Positions 39,009 through 48,162 of a stretch of 54,739 bases of DNA are shown here, one piece after another (within the stretch, counting starts at the first letter, position 1; each line of letters opens with the position of its first letter). The stretch covers positions 1 through 54,739 of the forward strand of contig JASHOA010000078.1 in the NCBI GenBank assembly GCA_030041375.1, in the 5' to 3' direction. Source of the DNA: Acetobacteraceae bacterium (GTDB lineage: Bacteria > Pseudomonadota > Alphaproteobacteria > Acetobacterales > Acetobacteraceae). The notes under the pieces were generated by a model. The model saw nothing but the letters and a program-made list of their open reading frames with translations. It was not told the DNA's origin and searched no databases. Position numbers and translations under genes: made by a program.

Positions 39009-41036
39009 ATGTCGGCTCGTTTCCGCCTGAGCCTACTGGGCACATTTGCGCTTGAGGCCGACGGGCGAGCCGTCGGCAACTTGCCGCGTAAGGCGCAGGC
39101 CCTGCTCGCGCTATTGGTGCTGCGCGACCGTCCAACGAGCCGCGAGAAGGCGGCTGACCTACTGTGGACGGCGAGCGCACCCGACCAGGCGCGACACAGT
39201 CTGCGGCAGACGCTGTGGGTGCTCAACAGCCAAGCGGGCGGCAATCTCATCTTCACAAAAGACGGAGGCCTCTGGCTTGACCACGACAGTATTGTTAGCG
39301 ATGCGGCCGAATTCATCGTGCTCGCGAACACTGCGGATCGTGAGACACTGTCCCGTTGCGCCGCGCTTTATCGCGGCTGCCTGCTAGAAAATCTATCTTC
39401 GGTGTCCCCGGGTTTCGACGAATGGCTTCTATCCGAGCGAGCACGCCTATCCGACCTGGCGATTCAGGCGCTCCGGCGGCTAGCCGATGCCGAGGCGGCC
39501 GCGCGCGATTTCGATGCGGCGGTCACGGCTGCGGCGCGGCTCGTCGCGCTCGACGAGCTGCGCGAAGACGGACACCGCCTCCTGATTCAGCTTCTCGCAG
39601 CGGCTGGGCGGCGAGGCGAGGCGCTGCGCCAGTTCAAGGTTTGCTCAGGCATACTAAGGCGCGAGCTAGATGTGGCCCCCGATCCCGACACGCTGGCGCT
39701 CCTCCGGCAAATCCGTGGCGGAGCGGTGCGTTTGGACGCCGGCCGGGGCATGAGCCCGACATCCCCAGCGCTATACCGGGTGGCCGATGACGAGAGGCGA
39801 CCGACTGCCGATCCGATCGCTCCTTTCATTCTCGCACCGGCACTGGCCGAAAAGGCGCGGATCGCAGTGCTTCCATTCCGAAATATCTCGGACAATCCGG
39901 ACCATGGTCATCTTGCTGTGGGCGTCGCCGAGGAGATCATCACTGCGCTTTCCCGTGTCTCTTGGCTGTCCGTAACCTCGCCCAACCTCTCCTTCTCGTA
40001 CCACGGCCCTACAGTAGACTTAAGGCGGATCGGGTATGAGCTCGGGGTGCAGTATGTTGTGGAAGGATCGGTCCTAGCGGCCGGCGGGAGGTCCCGTACC
40101 ACTTACCGCCTCGTCGAGACCAAAACCGGAGAGTGCCTCGCATCGGACCGCTTCGACCTGCCGCTGGACGATATCTTCGATCTTCAGGAGAAAGTCGCGC
40201 TCGGGGTTACCGGCGCTGTTGAACCGGTGTTGCAGGCCGCGGAAGCCACGCACTCCCTTGGCCGCCCGGCGGAGCTTCTGACCCCTAAAGACCTCTATCT
40301 TCGCAGCTTCGCAATGGCGCTGTCGTCGGGGGCCCGGTTTCGCGAAGCGCTTCCCTTGCTCGAGCAAGCGATGGCCCAAGATCCGCACTTGGCCCCAGCG
40401 GCGGCCTGGGCATCAGTCGGGCGCATGAGGCTGGTTGAAGACGGCCGAAGCGACAACCCGGCGTCCGATTGCCAGAAGGGAACAGATCACGCTTGGCACG
40501 CGCTCGAAGTCGCCAGCGACGACCCCGGTGTGATTACAAACTGCGCGCTGGCCCTCGCCTATTTCGGCGAGGACATTGGGTTAACCACAGGTCTGATAGA
40601 CCGTGCGCTAAAGCTCAATCCAGGTCATGCCAGAGGTTGGCATGTCAGTGGCATGCTCCGGTTCTACGCCGGCAATCTCGACGACACGATTCAGCACGTC
40701 GGGACGTCAATGCGTCTGAGCCCTCGATGGCGTGTGGGCTGGGGTAAAACCTGGATCGGCGCTGCTCACTTCCTGAGTGGGCGGTTCAATGAAGGTGTAG
40801 CAATGCTTAAATTGGCGATCCAGGAGGATCCGAGCTTCCCCGATCCTTACCGGTTTTTAGCAGCCTGCTATGCACATATGAACCGCCTCGATAAAGCGAG
40901 ACAGATCGTAGCACAGCTATGCAAAATCACCCCTGCGCCGATGCCTGATACGACCCATATGCGAAGTGACGGACAGCGTGAGATGTTGGTTACCGGTCTA
41001 AAGCTGGCTGGGATCGCGTCCGTGAAGCGGGTGTAA
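39009..41036 (+). CDS. BTAD/SARP-like regulator with TolB-like and TPR regions
   Basis: 675 residues. The N-terminal OmpR-like winged helix (FRLSLLGTFALEADGRAVGN, RKAQALLALLVLRDRPTSRE) is followed by a bacterial transcriptional activation domain (AALYRGCLLENLSS to ILRRELDVAPDPDTLALL). The middle has the adenylate-cyclase-regulator/TolB-like module (RIAVLPFRNISDNPDHGHLA VGVAEEIITALSR). TPR repeats end the protein (AMAQDPHLAPAAAWA, ALKLNPGHARGWHVSGMLRF). It is a one-component regulator with unknown signal. The start at 39009 excludes an unconserved 10-residue extension. Confidence 0.82.
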   Translation: MSARFRLSLLGTFALEADGRAVGNLPRKAQALLALLVLRDRPTSREKAADLLWTASAPDQARHSLRQTLWVLNSQAGGNLIFTKDGGLWLDHDSIVSDAAEFIVLANTADRETLSRCAALYRGCLLENLSSVSPGFDEWLLSERARLSDLAIQALRRLADAEAAARDFDAAVTAAARLVALDELREDGHRLLIQLLAAAGRRGEALRQFKVCSGILRRELDVAPDPDTLALLRQIRGGAVRLDAGRGMSPTSPALYRVADDERRPTADPIAPFILAPALAEKARIAVLPFRNISDNPDHGHLAVGVAEEIITALSRVSWLSVTSPNLSFSYHGPTVDLRRIGYELGVQYVVEGSVLAAGGRSRTTYRLVETKTGECLASDRFDLPLDDIFDLQEKVALGVTGAVEPVLQAAEATHSLGRPAELLTPKDLYLRSFAMALSSGARFREALPLLEQAMAQDPHLAPAAAWASVGRMRLVEDGRSDNPASDCQKGTDHAWHALEVASDDPGVITNCALALAYFGEDIGLTTGLIDRALKLNPGHARGWHVSGMLRFYAGNLDDTIQHVGTSMRLSPRWRVGWGKTWIGAAHFLSGRFNEGVAMLKLAIQEDPSFPDPYRFLAACYAHMNRLDKARQIVAQLCKITPAPMPDTTHMRSDGQREMLVTGLKLAGIASVKRV

Positions 41037-41062
41037 ATCGGACGGCGTGCCTTAGCCGTACC

Positions 41063-41200
41063 ATGCGGGTGAGCGCGCCATGTTTGTGCGTCGCCTTCTG
41101 CCTTGCGACGAATCTCGCACTCGCTCGAGGGCCGTTCGTGCCGCTCCCCCTCCCGGAGAGCGAAGGCGAGCCGCCGCCGATCACCCCGATCCCGCAATGA
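41063..41200 (+). CDS. 45-residue secreted proline-rich peptide
   Basis: MRVSAPCLCVAFCLATNLAL A gives a signal peptide; the mature part (GPFVPLPLPESEGEPPPITP) is Pro/Glu-rich. Its TGA overlaps the ATG of the following membrane gene (ATGA), the best argument that it is translated. The function is unknown. Confidence 0.45.
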   Translation: MRVSAPCLCVAFCLATNLALARGPFVPLPLPESEGEPPPITPIPQ

Positions 41201-41511
41201 TGGCTGATGTCTGGTATCTCGTCGCCTGTGCCGGTCTCGCGCTGGTCTTTTGGATCTCGACCCGGCCACGCAGCGCTTGGGACAATATCTTGCTCTTCTG
41301 CCGGTTCGTGTACGTACTCGTCGTGGCGGATGCTTGCGGCGGCCTCGAAACGCTGTTCGACGACAATCCGGGCAATGTGTGGGGTATCGTCGGCTTCCTC
41401 GGCGCGCCGCCCGTCATCGTGTGGGCGATCGGCAAGGTGCTCGGGAAGATGTTCTGTCAGGCGTCGCTGCCGCCGTCGCCGAGGCAGATTCAAGCCAAGC
41501 TGAATCATTAG
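41197..41511 (+). CDS. Small membrane protein
   Basis: 104 residues from the ATG at 41197. Two or three hydrophobic segments (VWYLVACAGLALVFWI, ILLFCRFVYVLVVADACGGL, IVGFLGAPPVIVWAIGKVLG) form most of it, with a polar tail. It overlaps the upstream peptide gene by 4 bases. No family recognised. Confidence 0.5.
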   Translation: MMADVWYLVACAGLALVFWISTRPRSAWDNILLFCRFVYVLVVADACGGLETLFDDNPGNVWGIVGFLGAPPVIVWAIGKVLGKMFCQASLPPSPRQIQAKLNH

Positions 41512-41697
41512 CCCGAATGGGCGCCGTACAGTGAGGCGGCGCGAGTTGGTCTGTACGAAGACGCCGCGAGATTCAGCGAGTGACAGAACGCGCCATACAA
41601 CCTGAGCCTTCCGTGGGCCGGTGCCTGGCGCGCGTGGGTATGTCGGCGAGAGGGGCGCAGCAGTGACAGACGGGCAGGCGGCGCTACCGGAGGCAGG

Positions 41698-42102
41698 ATG
41701 AGCGAAACGGCGAAGCCTGATTGGTGGCCTCTGTACCATGAGGAAGGCTCGACTGAGTTCTCCCGGATCGGCAAGGACTGGAGGACGCTGCGCGTCGCCG
41801 AGCTGGAAGCGCTCGGGCATCGCAAGCGCCCGCTGCTTTCCCTAATCCGGCAGAATTGCATCGACTGTGGCGGCGGAAGCGAGGCTGAGGTGAGGCAGTG
41901 CGCGATCGCCCGCTGCCCGTTTTGGCCGTATCGGATGAACACGAATCCGATTGCGGCGCCGCAGTCGGAGGAAAGGCGAACTGCATCGGGCGAGAGGCTT
42001 CGTCGGCTGCGCACAAAACAGGCCGACTTTGCCGAAAATTCGCCTTTGGCGAGTTCGTTCGCGGCCGCCGAGGCTTCGGGTGGTGTTGAGATAGCAGCAT
42101 GA
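41698..42102 (+). CDS. Cys-rich conserved plasmid/phage protein
   Basis: 134 residues. The central motif LLSLIRQNCIDCGGGSEAEV RQCAIARCPFWPYR has four cysteines in a likely zinc-binding knuckle, known from small phage and plasmid proteins of unknown role. GGAGGCAGG precedes the ATG. The end overlaps the next gene (ATGA). Confidence 0.6.
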   Translation: MSETAKPDWWPLYHEEGSTEFSRIGKDWRTLRVAELEALGHRKRPLLSLIRQNCIDCGGGSEAEVRQCAIARCPFWPYRMNTNPIAAPQSEERRTASGERLRRLRTKQADFAENSPLASSFAAAEASGGVEIAA

Positions 42103-42710
42103 GCGACTTCACCGCGCACGACGGCCCGAGCTGGGCCGAGACCGAACCTGTCCCGGATTCCGAGCGGGCGGGACGGCCCCGCCCGCGCGACGAAGCCATG
42201 GCCGAGATCGTCGCGCATCGGCAAGCGGTGTTCGAGCGTGATCTCCGAGGTGGCGAGAAACCCGCCGACCCGCCCCCGGAGCCGCGGCGAGAGCCGAGGC
42301 GCGACCTGCCGTCCGCACCCGCGCTGCCCGAGCGCCGCGAATTCGATCTCGGCGATGGGCGCCGGGTCAACCTTACTCAGGCCGATCTCCTGCGGCTCGC
42401 CGAAACGGGCCTTCGGATCCCGCAGGTGGCCGCCGCCGCCCGTGAAATGCATATCGAGAACTGCCTGAACACGATCGCGAACGAGTTCCCCGACATCTTC
42501 AACGACCGCGACCGGGCGCGGCTTACTACAATTCAGCTTGCCCATCTGCGAGAGCAGGATGCCGCGCTCGGCCTACAGCGTCCCGATCTCGAGGCGATGC
42601 GGGAAGCAGCCGCACGGACCCGGGCGCTCATCGGCCCGCGGGCAAAGGCGATGCAGCATCGCGCCAGAGGGCTACGCCGGCGCCGAGGCAGCCGATTGGG
42701 CGCGACGTAG
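42099..42710 (+). CDS. Hypothetical phage/plasmid-like protein
   Basis: 203 residues. A Pro/Glu/Arg-rich N-terminal half precedes a structured part (GRRVNLTQADLLRLAETGLR IPQVAAAAREMHIENCLNTI, FPDIFNDRDRARLTTIQLAH). It is coupled to the Cys-rich gene by an ATGA overlap. The function is unknown. Confidence 0.5.
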   Translation: MSDFTAHDGPSWAETEPVPDSERAGRPRPRDEAMAEIVAHRQAVFERDLRGGEKPADPPPEPRREPRRDLPSAPALPERREFDLGDGRRVNLTQADLLRLAETGLRIPQVAAAAREMHIENCLNTIANEFPDIFNDRDRARLTTIQLAHLREQDAALGLQRPDLEAMREAAARTRALIGPRAKAMQHRARGLRRRRGSRLGAT

Positions 42711-43009
42711 TGGCTGGGATGCGGCTTCGCCGCGGACAACATTGGTGAGGACAGCAAAATGAAAACGCGCAATCAGAATGCCATCGGGGCCGGCTACCCT
42801 AACCAGGATTTCTCAGGGTTCCCCGAAGCCCGGATCTCATTGTGCATTCTGTGAGCCGCATCAAGCATTTACGGTGCGTGTCACATCACCGACCGCACGA
42901 GACGCAAAACAGGCTGTTTCCTTCTGGCTTCGGATCGAATTCCTATAGCACGTTGATTTCAGGCTCAAATCCGGAATATCTGCCCGCAATCGCTACGGGC
43001 GTTTGAGAA
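42711..43009. other. Intergenic with one possible micro-ORF
   Basis: About 300 bases. The only candidate is a 31-codon frame at 42759-42854 (MKTRNQNAIGAGYPNQDFSG...) with GAGGA upstream. It has no other support. No promoter or terminator was clear. Confidence 0.4.
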
Positions 43010-43297
43010 ATGGGGGCCAACTACGCAACGTTTCTCTACCAACAACGCATCAAGGCCCAGCGCGAAGCGCGGGAAACCGACGCGCTGGCAAAGGCTGAGC
43101 ACTAGCGTGACTTGCAACAGCGGCGGACGGCGGTGCAGCTACCGAGCCCACACATTTTCACCGTGGTGGGTGGTGATCCCGAGGCCGCCCGGGCGGCGCT
43201 GGCGGAGAGACGCGTGAATTGGGGCAGCGGGCGGAGGAGGCGGAAAGCGGCGCGACGGAAGCGTGAGAGGCCTACTGCCGTGATGGCGGGGAGATAA
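43010..43297 (+). pseudogene. Small gene split by an in-frame amber codon
   Basis: An ATG at 43010 opens 31 codons (MGANYATFLYQQRIKAQREA...AEH), then TAG at 43103. The same frame continues without other stops for 63 more codons (RDLQQRRTAVQLPSPHIFTV VGGDPEAARAALAERRVNWG) to TAA. The second part is typical of small plasmid or phage proteins with a VVGGDPEAARAAL motif. Either CAG mutated to TAG, or translation reads through. Confidence 0.55.
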
Positions 43298-43319
43298 TCC
43301 GAATGACTGTTCGACCCGC

Positions 43320-43670
43320 CTAACCACCACCCAGTGTTTCGGCCATCGCTTCGATCACCATCTTGACCTCTCGAAGCGAAAATGCAGTGCGATCTACAAT
43401 TTTGCCGAGCTGCTCGGCCGTTAGGGACCGCAGCCCGTGCGCCGTGATGGCCGCCAACTGATCCGCTGGGTTTTCCCGCCGGCAATTCGGTTCGCCGGAA
43501 ACACCGCCAGCCACCCCCAGGGGCATCGCATAGAAAGATTCCGCGTGCCACTGGGCCTGGTCCGTACCCGCTGCCTCAGTGCCAGCGGCAGTCGCCTTCT
43601 TACACTCGGCTCGGAGAGCGTCCGGTGAAATGGGCGCCTTGATCTCCGGGCGACCGCCCCGGACACCCAC
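43320..43670 (-). CDS. Hypothetical protein, weakly supported
   Basis: 116 residues. The C-terminal part (LRSLTAEQLGKIVDRTAFSL REVKMVIEAMAETL) has a plausible two-helix pattern; the N-terminal part is low-complexity. It could be the remains of a longer gene, since the strand stays partly open to 44011. No family recognised. Confidence 0.3.
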   Translation of the reverse strand: MGVRGGRPEIKAPISPDALRAECKKATAAGTEAAGTDQAQWHAESFYAMPLGVAGGVSGEPNCRRENPADQLAAITAHGLRSLTAEQLGKIVDRTAFSLREVKMVIEAMAETLGGG

Positions 43671-44033
43671 TTGTCGTCTCCCGTGTGAGGTTGTGACAAA
43701 ATTGTGGCCGGCCCACGCTGAAAGACAAGGCGACCCGCCTCAAGTGAAATGTGATTCACTGAGTTCGCGTTTTCGTGAGGCTCTAAAAAATGATACGCGA
43801 GCAATAGGGGTTCTCGGCTCCGATGTGCAGAAAGTGTTGGGGTGGACGGGTGCGCCGGGAGACCGGCGGGAGGTAGGGAGTAAAAGTCTTCTACGGTGAA
43901 GGCGTAGCGAGCCACACCGGTGTCAATCGGCGTCCAAGCATGACCCTGCGAAGCTCTTTCGAAACAGTAGCTTGTCGTGCCGATCGGCGCCGACTCCCCA
44001 CGCCGAATCACACGTAGAGAGGCTCACGGTCTC
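43671..44033. other. Intergenic, no gene seen
   Basis: About 360 bases with only overlapping short frames and no protein family or repeat recognised. The A-rich stretch near 43787 is unremarkable. Confidence 0.4.
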
Positions 44034-44062
44034 TTGACAAACTTTGGCAAAAACTGCCATAA
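44034..44062 (+). promoter_or_regulatory. parDE-recombinase promoter/operator
   Basis: TTGACA (44034-44039) is a consensus -35; CCATAA (44057-44062) at 17 bases or CATAAG at 18 is a weak -10. A perfect TGGCA-aaaac-TGCCA inverted repeat (44045-44059) lies between them and touches the -10, a likely ParD operator. Confidence 0.6.
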
Positions 44063-44079
44063 GCGCCCCGGAGAGTCCG

Positions 44080-44340
44080 ATGGCAACCATGAACGTGTCC
44101 CTGCCCGCCCCCCTGAAGGACTGGGTCGAGGCCCAGGCCAGGGCGGGTCGGTACAGCAACGCCAGCGACTACGTCCGCGACCTGATCCGGCGCGACCAGG
44201 AGCGCACCGCGAAGCAGCAGGAATTGCAGAAGCTCATCACGGAAGGACTCGAAAGCGGCGTCAGCAACCGGTCGATGGTGGACATACTGAAAGCCGCGCG
44301 CAAGGCGGCCGTCGGCCCCGCACGGGGCCATGACCTATAG
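44080..44340 (+). CDS. parD: ParD-family antitoxin
   Basis: 86 residues. The ribbon-helix-helix (MNVSLPAPLKDWVEAQARAG, RYSNASDYVRDLIRRDQER) is that of CopG-like ParD, with a C-terminal toxin-binding helix (ELQKLITEGLESGVSNRSMV). It neutralises ParE and represses its own promoter. The ATG at 44080 follows CCGGAGAG. It overlaps parE by 11 bases. Confidence 0.92.
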   Translation: MATMNVSLPAPLKDWVEAQARAGRYSNASDYVRDLIRRDQERTAKQQELQKLITEGLESGVSNRSMVDILKAARKAAVGPARGHDL

Positions 44341-44632
44341 GACCACGCGACAAGCCGATGCGGATATCGTCGACATTTATCTCTGGGGATGCCGGGAGTT
44401 CGGCCGGCACCAGGCCGAGCTGTATCACCAAGGCCTGGCCGCGACGTTCGATCTGATCGCCGCTCACCCTCGCATGGCCCGCGAACGGCCCGAGTTCAAT
44501 CCGCCCGTCCGCTTACATCCCTACCAGTCGCATCTCATCGTTTATATGCTTGATGACGACGGCGTCCTGATTGTCCGTGTGCTGCACGGGCGCCAGGAAT
44601 GGGAAGCATGTCTGACGACAATCGAGCCCTGA
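44330..44632 (+). CDS. parE: ParE-family toxin
   Basis: 100 residues of RelE/ParE fold: TTRQADADIVDIYLWGCREF, GLAATFDLIAAHPRMARERP, HLIVYMLDDDGVLIVRVLHG RQEW. ParE toxins inhibit gyrase and stabilise replicons. The 3' end overlaps the recombinase gene by 25 bases, making a parD-parE-recombinase transcript. Confidence 0.92.
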   Translation: MTYRTTRQADADIVDIYLWGCREFGRHQAELYHQGLAATFDLIAAHPRMARERPEFNPPVRLHPYQSHLIVYMLDDDGVLIVRVLHGRQEWEACLTTIEP

Positions 44633-45624
44633 GCACACGAGACATACGAGTGGCCGCCACCCCGGGCGTGCCGGCCCATGCCGCGGCGCGCGGCCTCGTC
44701 GTGCCCGCGATCGTCGACGACGCCGGAGAGCCTGCGGCGCGTCGGTTCCTGGAATTCTTCGCCGCCACCATCAGAAACAGGAATACGAAGCTGGCGTACT
44801 ACCACGCGGTGGCCCGGTTCCTCGCTTGGTGCGAGCAGCACAAGCTCGGCCAGCTCGCCGACATCGAGCCGTTGCACGTCGCCGCTTACATCGAGGCGCT
44901 CGGCTACGATTACGAGAAACCCTTGGTCAAGCAGCACCTCGCAGCGATCCGCATGCTGTTCGACTGGCTGGCCTCGGGCGGCATCATCGCCGCCAACCCG
45001 GCCGCACCGGTGCACGGCCCAAAACACATCGTCAAGCGCGGCAAAACCCCGATGTTGACCGCCGATCAGTGGCGTGAACTCCTGGACAGCATCGACACAA
45101 GCACTCTGGTCGGGCTGCACGACCGGGCGCTGGTCGCGGTCATGACCTACGCCTTCGCCCGTATCGGCGCAGTCGTCGCCATGCGGGTGGAGGATTATTT
45201 CGCGAACGGCAAGCGCTGGTGGGTCCGCCCGCGCGAGAAGGGCGGCAAGCGGCACGAAATGCCGGCGCACCATAAGCTCGAAGCCTACGTCGACGAATAC
45301 ATCAAAGCAGCTGACCTCGGCGAAGACGCCAAGTCGATGCTGTTCCGCTCGGCGCACGGGCGCACGAACTCCCTCTCGTTCCGCGGCATGGCGAGGATCG
45401 ATGCGTATCGCATGATCCGCCGACGTGCCGAAGCGCTCGGCATGAAAGTCAGGATCGGCTGCCACACCTTCCGGGCCACCGGCATCACGGGCTACCTCGA
45501 AAACGGCGGCACGCTCGAGAACGCCCAGGCGATGGCCGCGCACGAGAGCCCGCGCACCACGAAGCTCTACGACCGCACCGGCGACGACATTACATTGGAT
45601 GAAGTGGAGCGGATCACAATATGA
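44608..45624 (+). CDS. Tyrosine recombinase/integrase coupled to parDE
   Basis: 338 residues from the ATG at 44608; an in-frame ATG at 44599 is also possible. A SAM-like core-binding domain (FLEFFAATIRNRNTKLAYYH, AVARFLAWCEQHKLGQLADI) precedes the catalytic domain. The first Arg is in YAFARIGAVVAMRVEDY, the Lys in PREKGGKRHEMPAHH, the H-x-x-R in CHTFRATGITGYL, the later His in MAAHESPRTTK and the nucleophile Tyr in LYDRTGDD. It is XerC/D-like and probably resolves or integrates the element. It starts within the end of parE. Confidence 0.9.
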   Translation: MSDDNRALSTRDIRVAATPGVPAHAAARGLVVPAIVDDAGEPAARRFLEFFAATIRNRNTKLAYYHAVARFLAWCEQHKLGQLADIEPLHVAAYIEALGYDYEKPLVKQHLAAIRMLFDWLASGGIIAANPAAPVHGPKHIVKRGKTPMLTADQWRELLDSIDTSTLVGLHDRALVAVMTYAFARIGAVVAMRVEDYFANGKRWWVRPREKGGKRHEMPAHHKLEAYVDEYIKAADLGEDAKSMLFRSAHGRTNSLSFRGMARIDAYRMIRRRAEALGMKVRIGCHTFRATGITGYLENGGTLENAQAMAAHESPRTTKLYDRTGDDITLDEVERITI

Positions 45625-45747
45625 TCTGCGTACCCGAAGCAGCAGCGCGTCGCACTGATCGTCAGGAAACGCGGACGGACTGTAAATAGTTGGATGTAGA
45701 TAACGTACCGGCTTTCATGCTCGGAACCCCAATCGCACAAGCTGGTT

Positions 45748-46225
45748 TGAAGTTGCCCCGGTTTCGTGGACATCAGAGAATTTGTGTCCGAGGAGTCTGC
45801 GATGTCGACAAGGAGAACAGCGTATACGCCCGAGTTTAGGCGACAGATGGTTGGGGCTGGTGCAATCCGATCGGACGCCGGAGGAGCTGGCCCGGGAGTT
45901 TGAGCCGGCAGCGCAGTCGATCCGGAACTGGGTTACGCAGTCCTGGCGCGACGCCGGCCGCGGCGATGGTGGCCTGACTACAGCGGAGCGCCCGGAGCTC
46001 AACCGCCTGCGACGGGAGAACCGCAATCTGCGGCTTGAACGGCAGATTCTGTCAAAGGCGGCGGCTTGGTTCGCTCGGGAGACGAACGCGATCCTACCCA
46101 AGGGTTCCGCTTCGTGAGCGATCACCAGGCAGACTATCCAATCGCCGGTATGTGTCGGCTGCTGGGTGTCTCCTCAAGCGGCTATTACGCATGGACGGAG
46201 CGCTCGGCCATCGCGCCGAGCAGCT
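45748..46225 (+). mobile_element. Truncated IS3-family element
   Basis: The left end starts TGAAGTTGCCCCGGTTTCGT (45748). OrfA (from the ATG at 45801) reads STRRTAYTPEFRRQMV, then shifts by one extra G in a G run (near 45852) before continuing LVQSDRTPEELAREFEPAAQ, LNRLRRENRNLRLERQILSK AAAWFA. OrfB starts YPIAGMCRLLGVSSSGYYAW and breaks off at about 46210. There is no right end. Confidence 0.85.
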
Positions 46226-46525
46226 TTCTCTGGCCCCAAGCGGTGCCGCCCGCCTTGTTTGTATTGTACGCAATGTCATCCCCCGATTAGACCCCTGAAT
46301 TACTGCGTGCAATATGCCCGTAGCAGGGAGAATATGCCAGCCAATCACCATTGCACACCAAGATTGCACGCAATAAACGGCCGCTTCGTGCCGACTTCAG
46401 AACGGACTCGGCCCGCTACCCCCAAAAATGCGCGGAATGCACGCGATATTCTCGCTTCTTACCGTACGAAATCGCTCGCTTGGGCGTTCCGATCCAATCA
46501 GGCCCGGATCGAATGAGGGGAAACG
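46226..46525. other. Intergenic, no gene seen
   Basis: About 300 bases, less GC-rich than its surroundings, with no recognisable protein. It separates the IS3 relic from the ABC importer operon. The repeated GCACGCAAT-like words near 46305, 46365 and 46440 are short and may be chance. Confidence 0.4.
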
Positions 46526-48151
46526 TCAGGCGGAAGCGCCTGCGCGCCACTTCCGCCCGGGAACGGCCGCCAGCAAGGCTCGGGTGTACGGGTGCTGCGG
46601 CTCGGCGTAGACGCGCCCCACCGCGCCATACTCGACGATCTCGCCGTATCGCATGACCGCAATGCTGTCGCACACCTGCGCCGCGACGCGCAGATCATGC
46701 GTGATGAACAGCATGCTCAGGTGGAAGCGGTCGCGTATCTCGGCGAGCAGTTGCAGTACCTGCGCCTGCACCGACACGTCAAGCGCGGACACCGGCTCAT
46801 CGGCGACGAGAACGTCGGGCTCCAGCGCCAGCGCCCGGGCAATCCCGATGCGCTGGCGCTGTCCACCCGAGAACTCGTGCGGGTAGCGCTCCGCGGAACG
46901 ACGATCGAGCCCCACTAGATCGAGCAGAGAAAAGGCGCGGGCGAACGCCTCGGCTTCCGGCACGCCATGAATCATCGGGCCTTCGGCAATCAGCTTCCCC
47001 ACGCTGCGGCGCGGACTGAGCGAGCCATAGGGATCCTGAAATACCATCTGAATGTGCCTCCGATGCCGGCGGAGCTGCCTGCGGCCGAGCTTCATCAGAT
47101 CCGTCCCCCGCAGCACGACGGACCCATGGTCCGCCTCGATCAGGCGCACGATGCACCGCGCCAGCGTCGACTTTCCCGATCCCGATTCTCCCACCAGTCC
47201 GAGCGTTTCACCGCGGCGGATGGAGAGAGTGACGGACCTCGCGCCGTGAACCGACCTGCTGCTAAACCAACCCGATCCCTTCCCCGAGCGATAGGTCTTG
47301 GTGAGCCCGCTCACCTCCAGTACCGTGGGCAGCTCGCCGCTCACAGTACTCGCGCAGGGCACCAGGCCGGGGACCGCCGCGATCAGTGACCTGGTGTACC
47401 AGTGTCCCGGTGCATTCAGCACTTGCCTAGCCTCTCCGAACTCGACCAGCCTGCCCTGCTGCATCACGGCTATCCGGTCCGCAATCTCCGCCACGACGCC
47501 AAAATCATGAGTGATGAACAAAACCCCCATGCGGCGGCTCGCCTGAAGCTCACGGATCAATGTGAGCACCTGCGATTGCGTGGTGACATCAAGCGCTGTG
47601 GTCGGCTCGTCGGCAAGTACCACTTGAGGTTGGAGAACCAGCGCCATCGCAATCATCGCGCGCTGGCGCTCGCCGCCCGAAAGCTGGTGCGGATAGGCGC
47701 GCAGCACCCGCGGCGGATCGGCAAGGTTCACCGCCTCCAGCATGGCAACAATCCGCCCCACGCGCGTCTGACGTGACAAGCCCGTATGCAGCGCGATGAC
47801 TTCATCAATCTGCGCCCCGACGGTCTTGACCGGGTTGAGCGCGGTCATCGGCTCCTGAAAGATCATCGACATGCGGCTGCCCCGGATTTCGCGCATCCGT
47901 TCCGGTGAAGCCTTCAGCAATTCTTCGCCCGCGAACACAATGCTGCCCGCACGTACACGCAAATGCGGAGCGGGCAGCAGACCCATGACCGCGCGCGCCA
48001 TCACCGACTTGCCCGAGCCTGACTCCCCGACCACGCACAGGATCTCGTCGCGCCGAAGCTCGAGGCTGACATCGGAGACTGCCTCCGCACGGTCGGCCCA
48101 CCCCGGCAGTTCGACCGTCAGGTTGCGAATCTCGAGGATCGGATCGTCCAC
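46526..48151 (-). CDS. Fused oligopeptide-type ABC ATPase (DppD-DppF-like)
   Basis: 541 residues, two nucleotide-binding domains in one chain. The first has Walker A GESGSGKSVMA, signature LSGGERQRAMIAMAL and Walker B VVLADEPTTALD. The second has GESGSGKSTLA, FSGGQRQRIGIARAL and VLVADEPVSALD. Both have the C-terminal peptide-importer extension (HWYTRSLIAAVPG, HPYTRALLAAVPG). It energises the importer of the same operon. Its start is 11 bases after the permease stop. Confidence 0.93.
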   Translation of the reverse strand: MDDPILEIRNLTVELPGWADRAEAVSDVSLELRRDEILCVVGESGSGKSVMARAVMGLLPAPHLRVRAGSIVFAGEELLKASPERMREIRGSRMSMIFQEPMTALNPVKTVGAQIDEVIALHTGLSRQTRVGRIVAMLEAVNLADPPRVLRAYPHQLSGGERQRAMIAMALVLQPQVVLADEPTTALDVTTQSQVLTLIRELQASRRMGVLFITHDFGVVAEIADRIAVMQQGRLVEFGEARQVLNAPGHWYTRSLIAAVPGLVPCASTVSGELPTVLEVSGLTKTYRSGKGSGWFSSRSVHGARSVTLSIRRGETLGLVGESGSGKSTLARCIVRLIEADHGSVVLRGTDLMKLGRRQLRRHRRHIQMVFQDPYGSLSPRRSVGKLIAEGPMIHGVPEAEAFARAFSLLDLVGLDRRSAERYPHEFSGGQRQRIGIARALALEPDVLVADEPVSALDVSVQAQVLQLLAEIRDRFHLSMLFITHDLRVAAQVCDSIAVMRYGEIVEYGAVGRVYAEPQHPYTRALLAAVPGRKWRAGASA

Positions 48152-48162
48152 CGGCTCCCGAC

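Noticed and set aside
43421-44011. A 196-codon reverse frame upstream of parD
   Set aside because: No domain or good start was found, and it overlaps another weak candidate. Kept only as intergenic.
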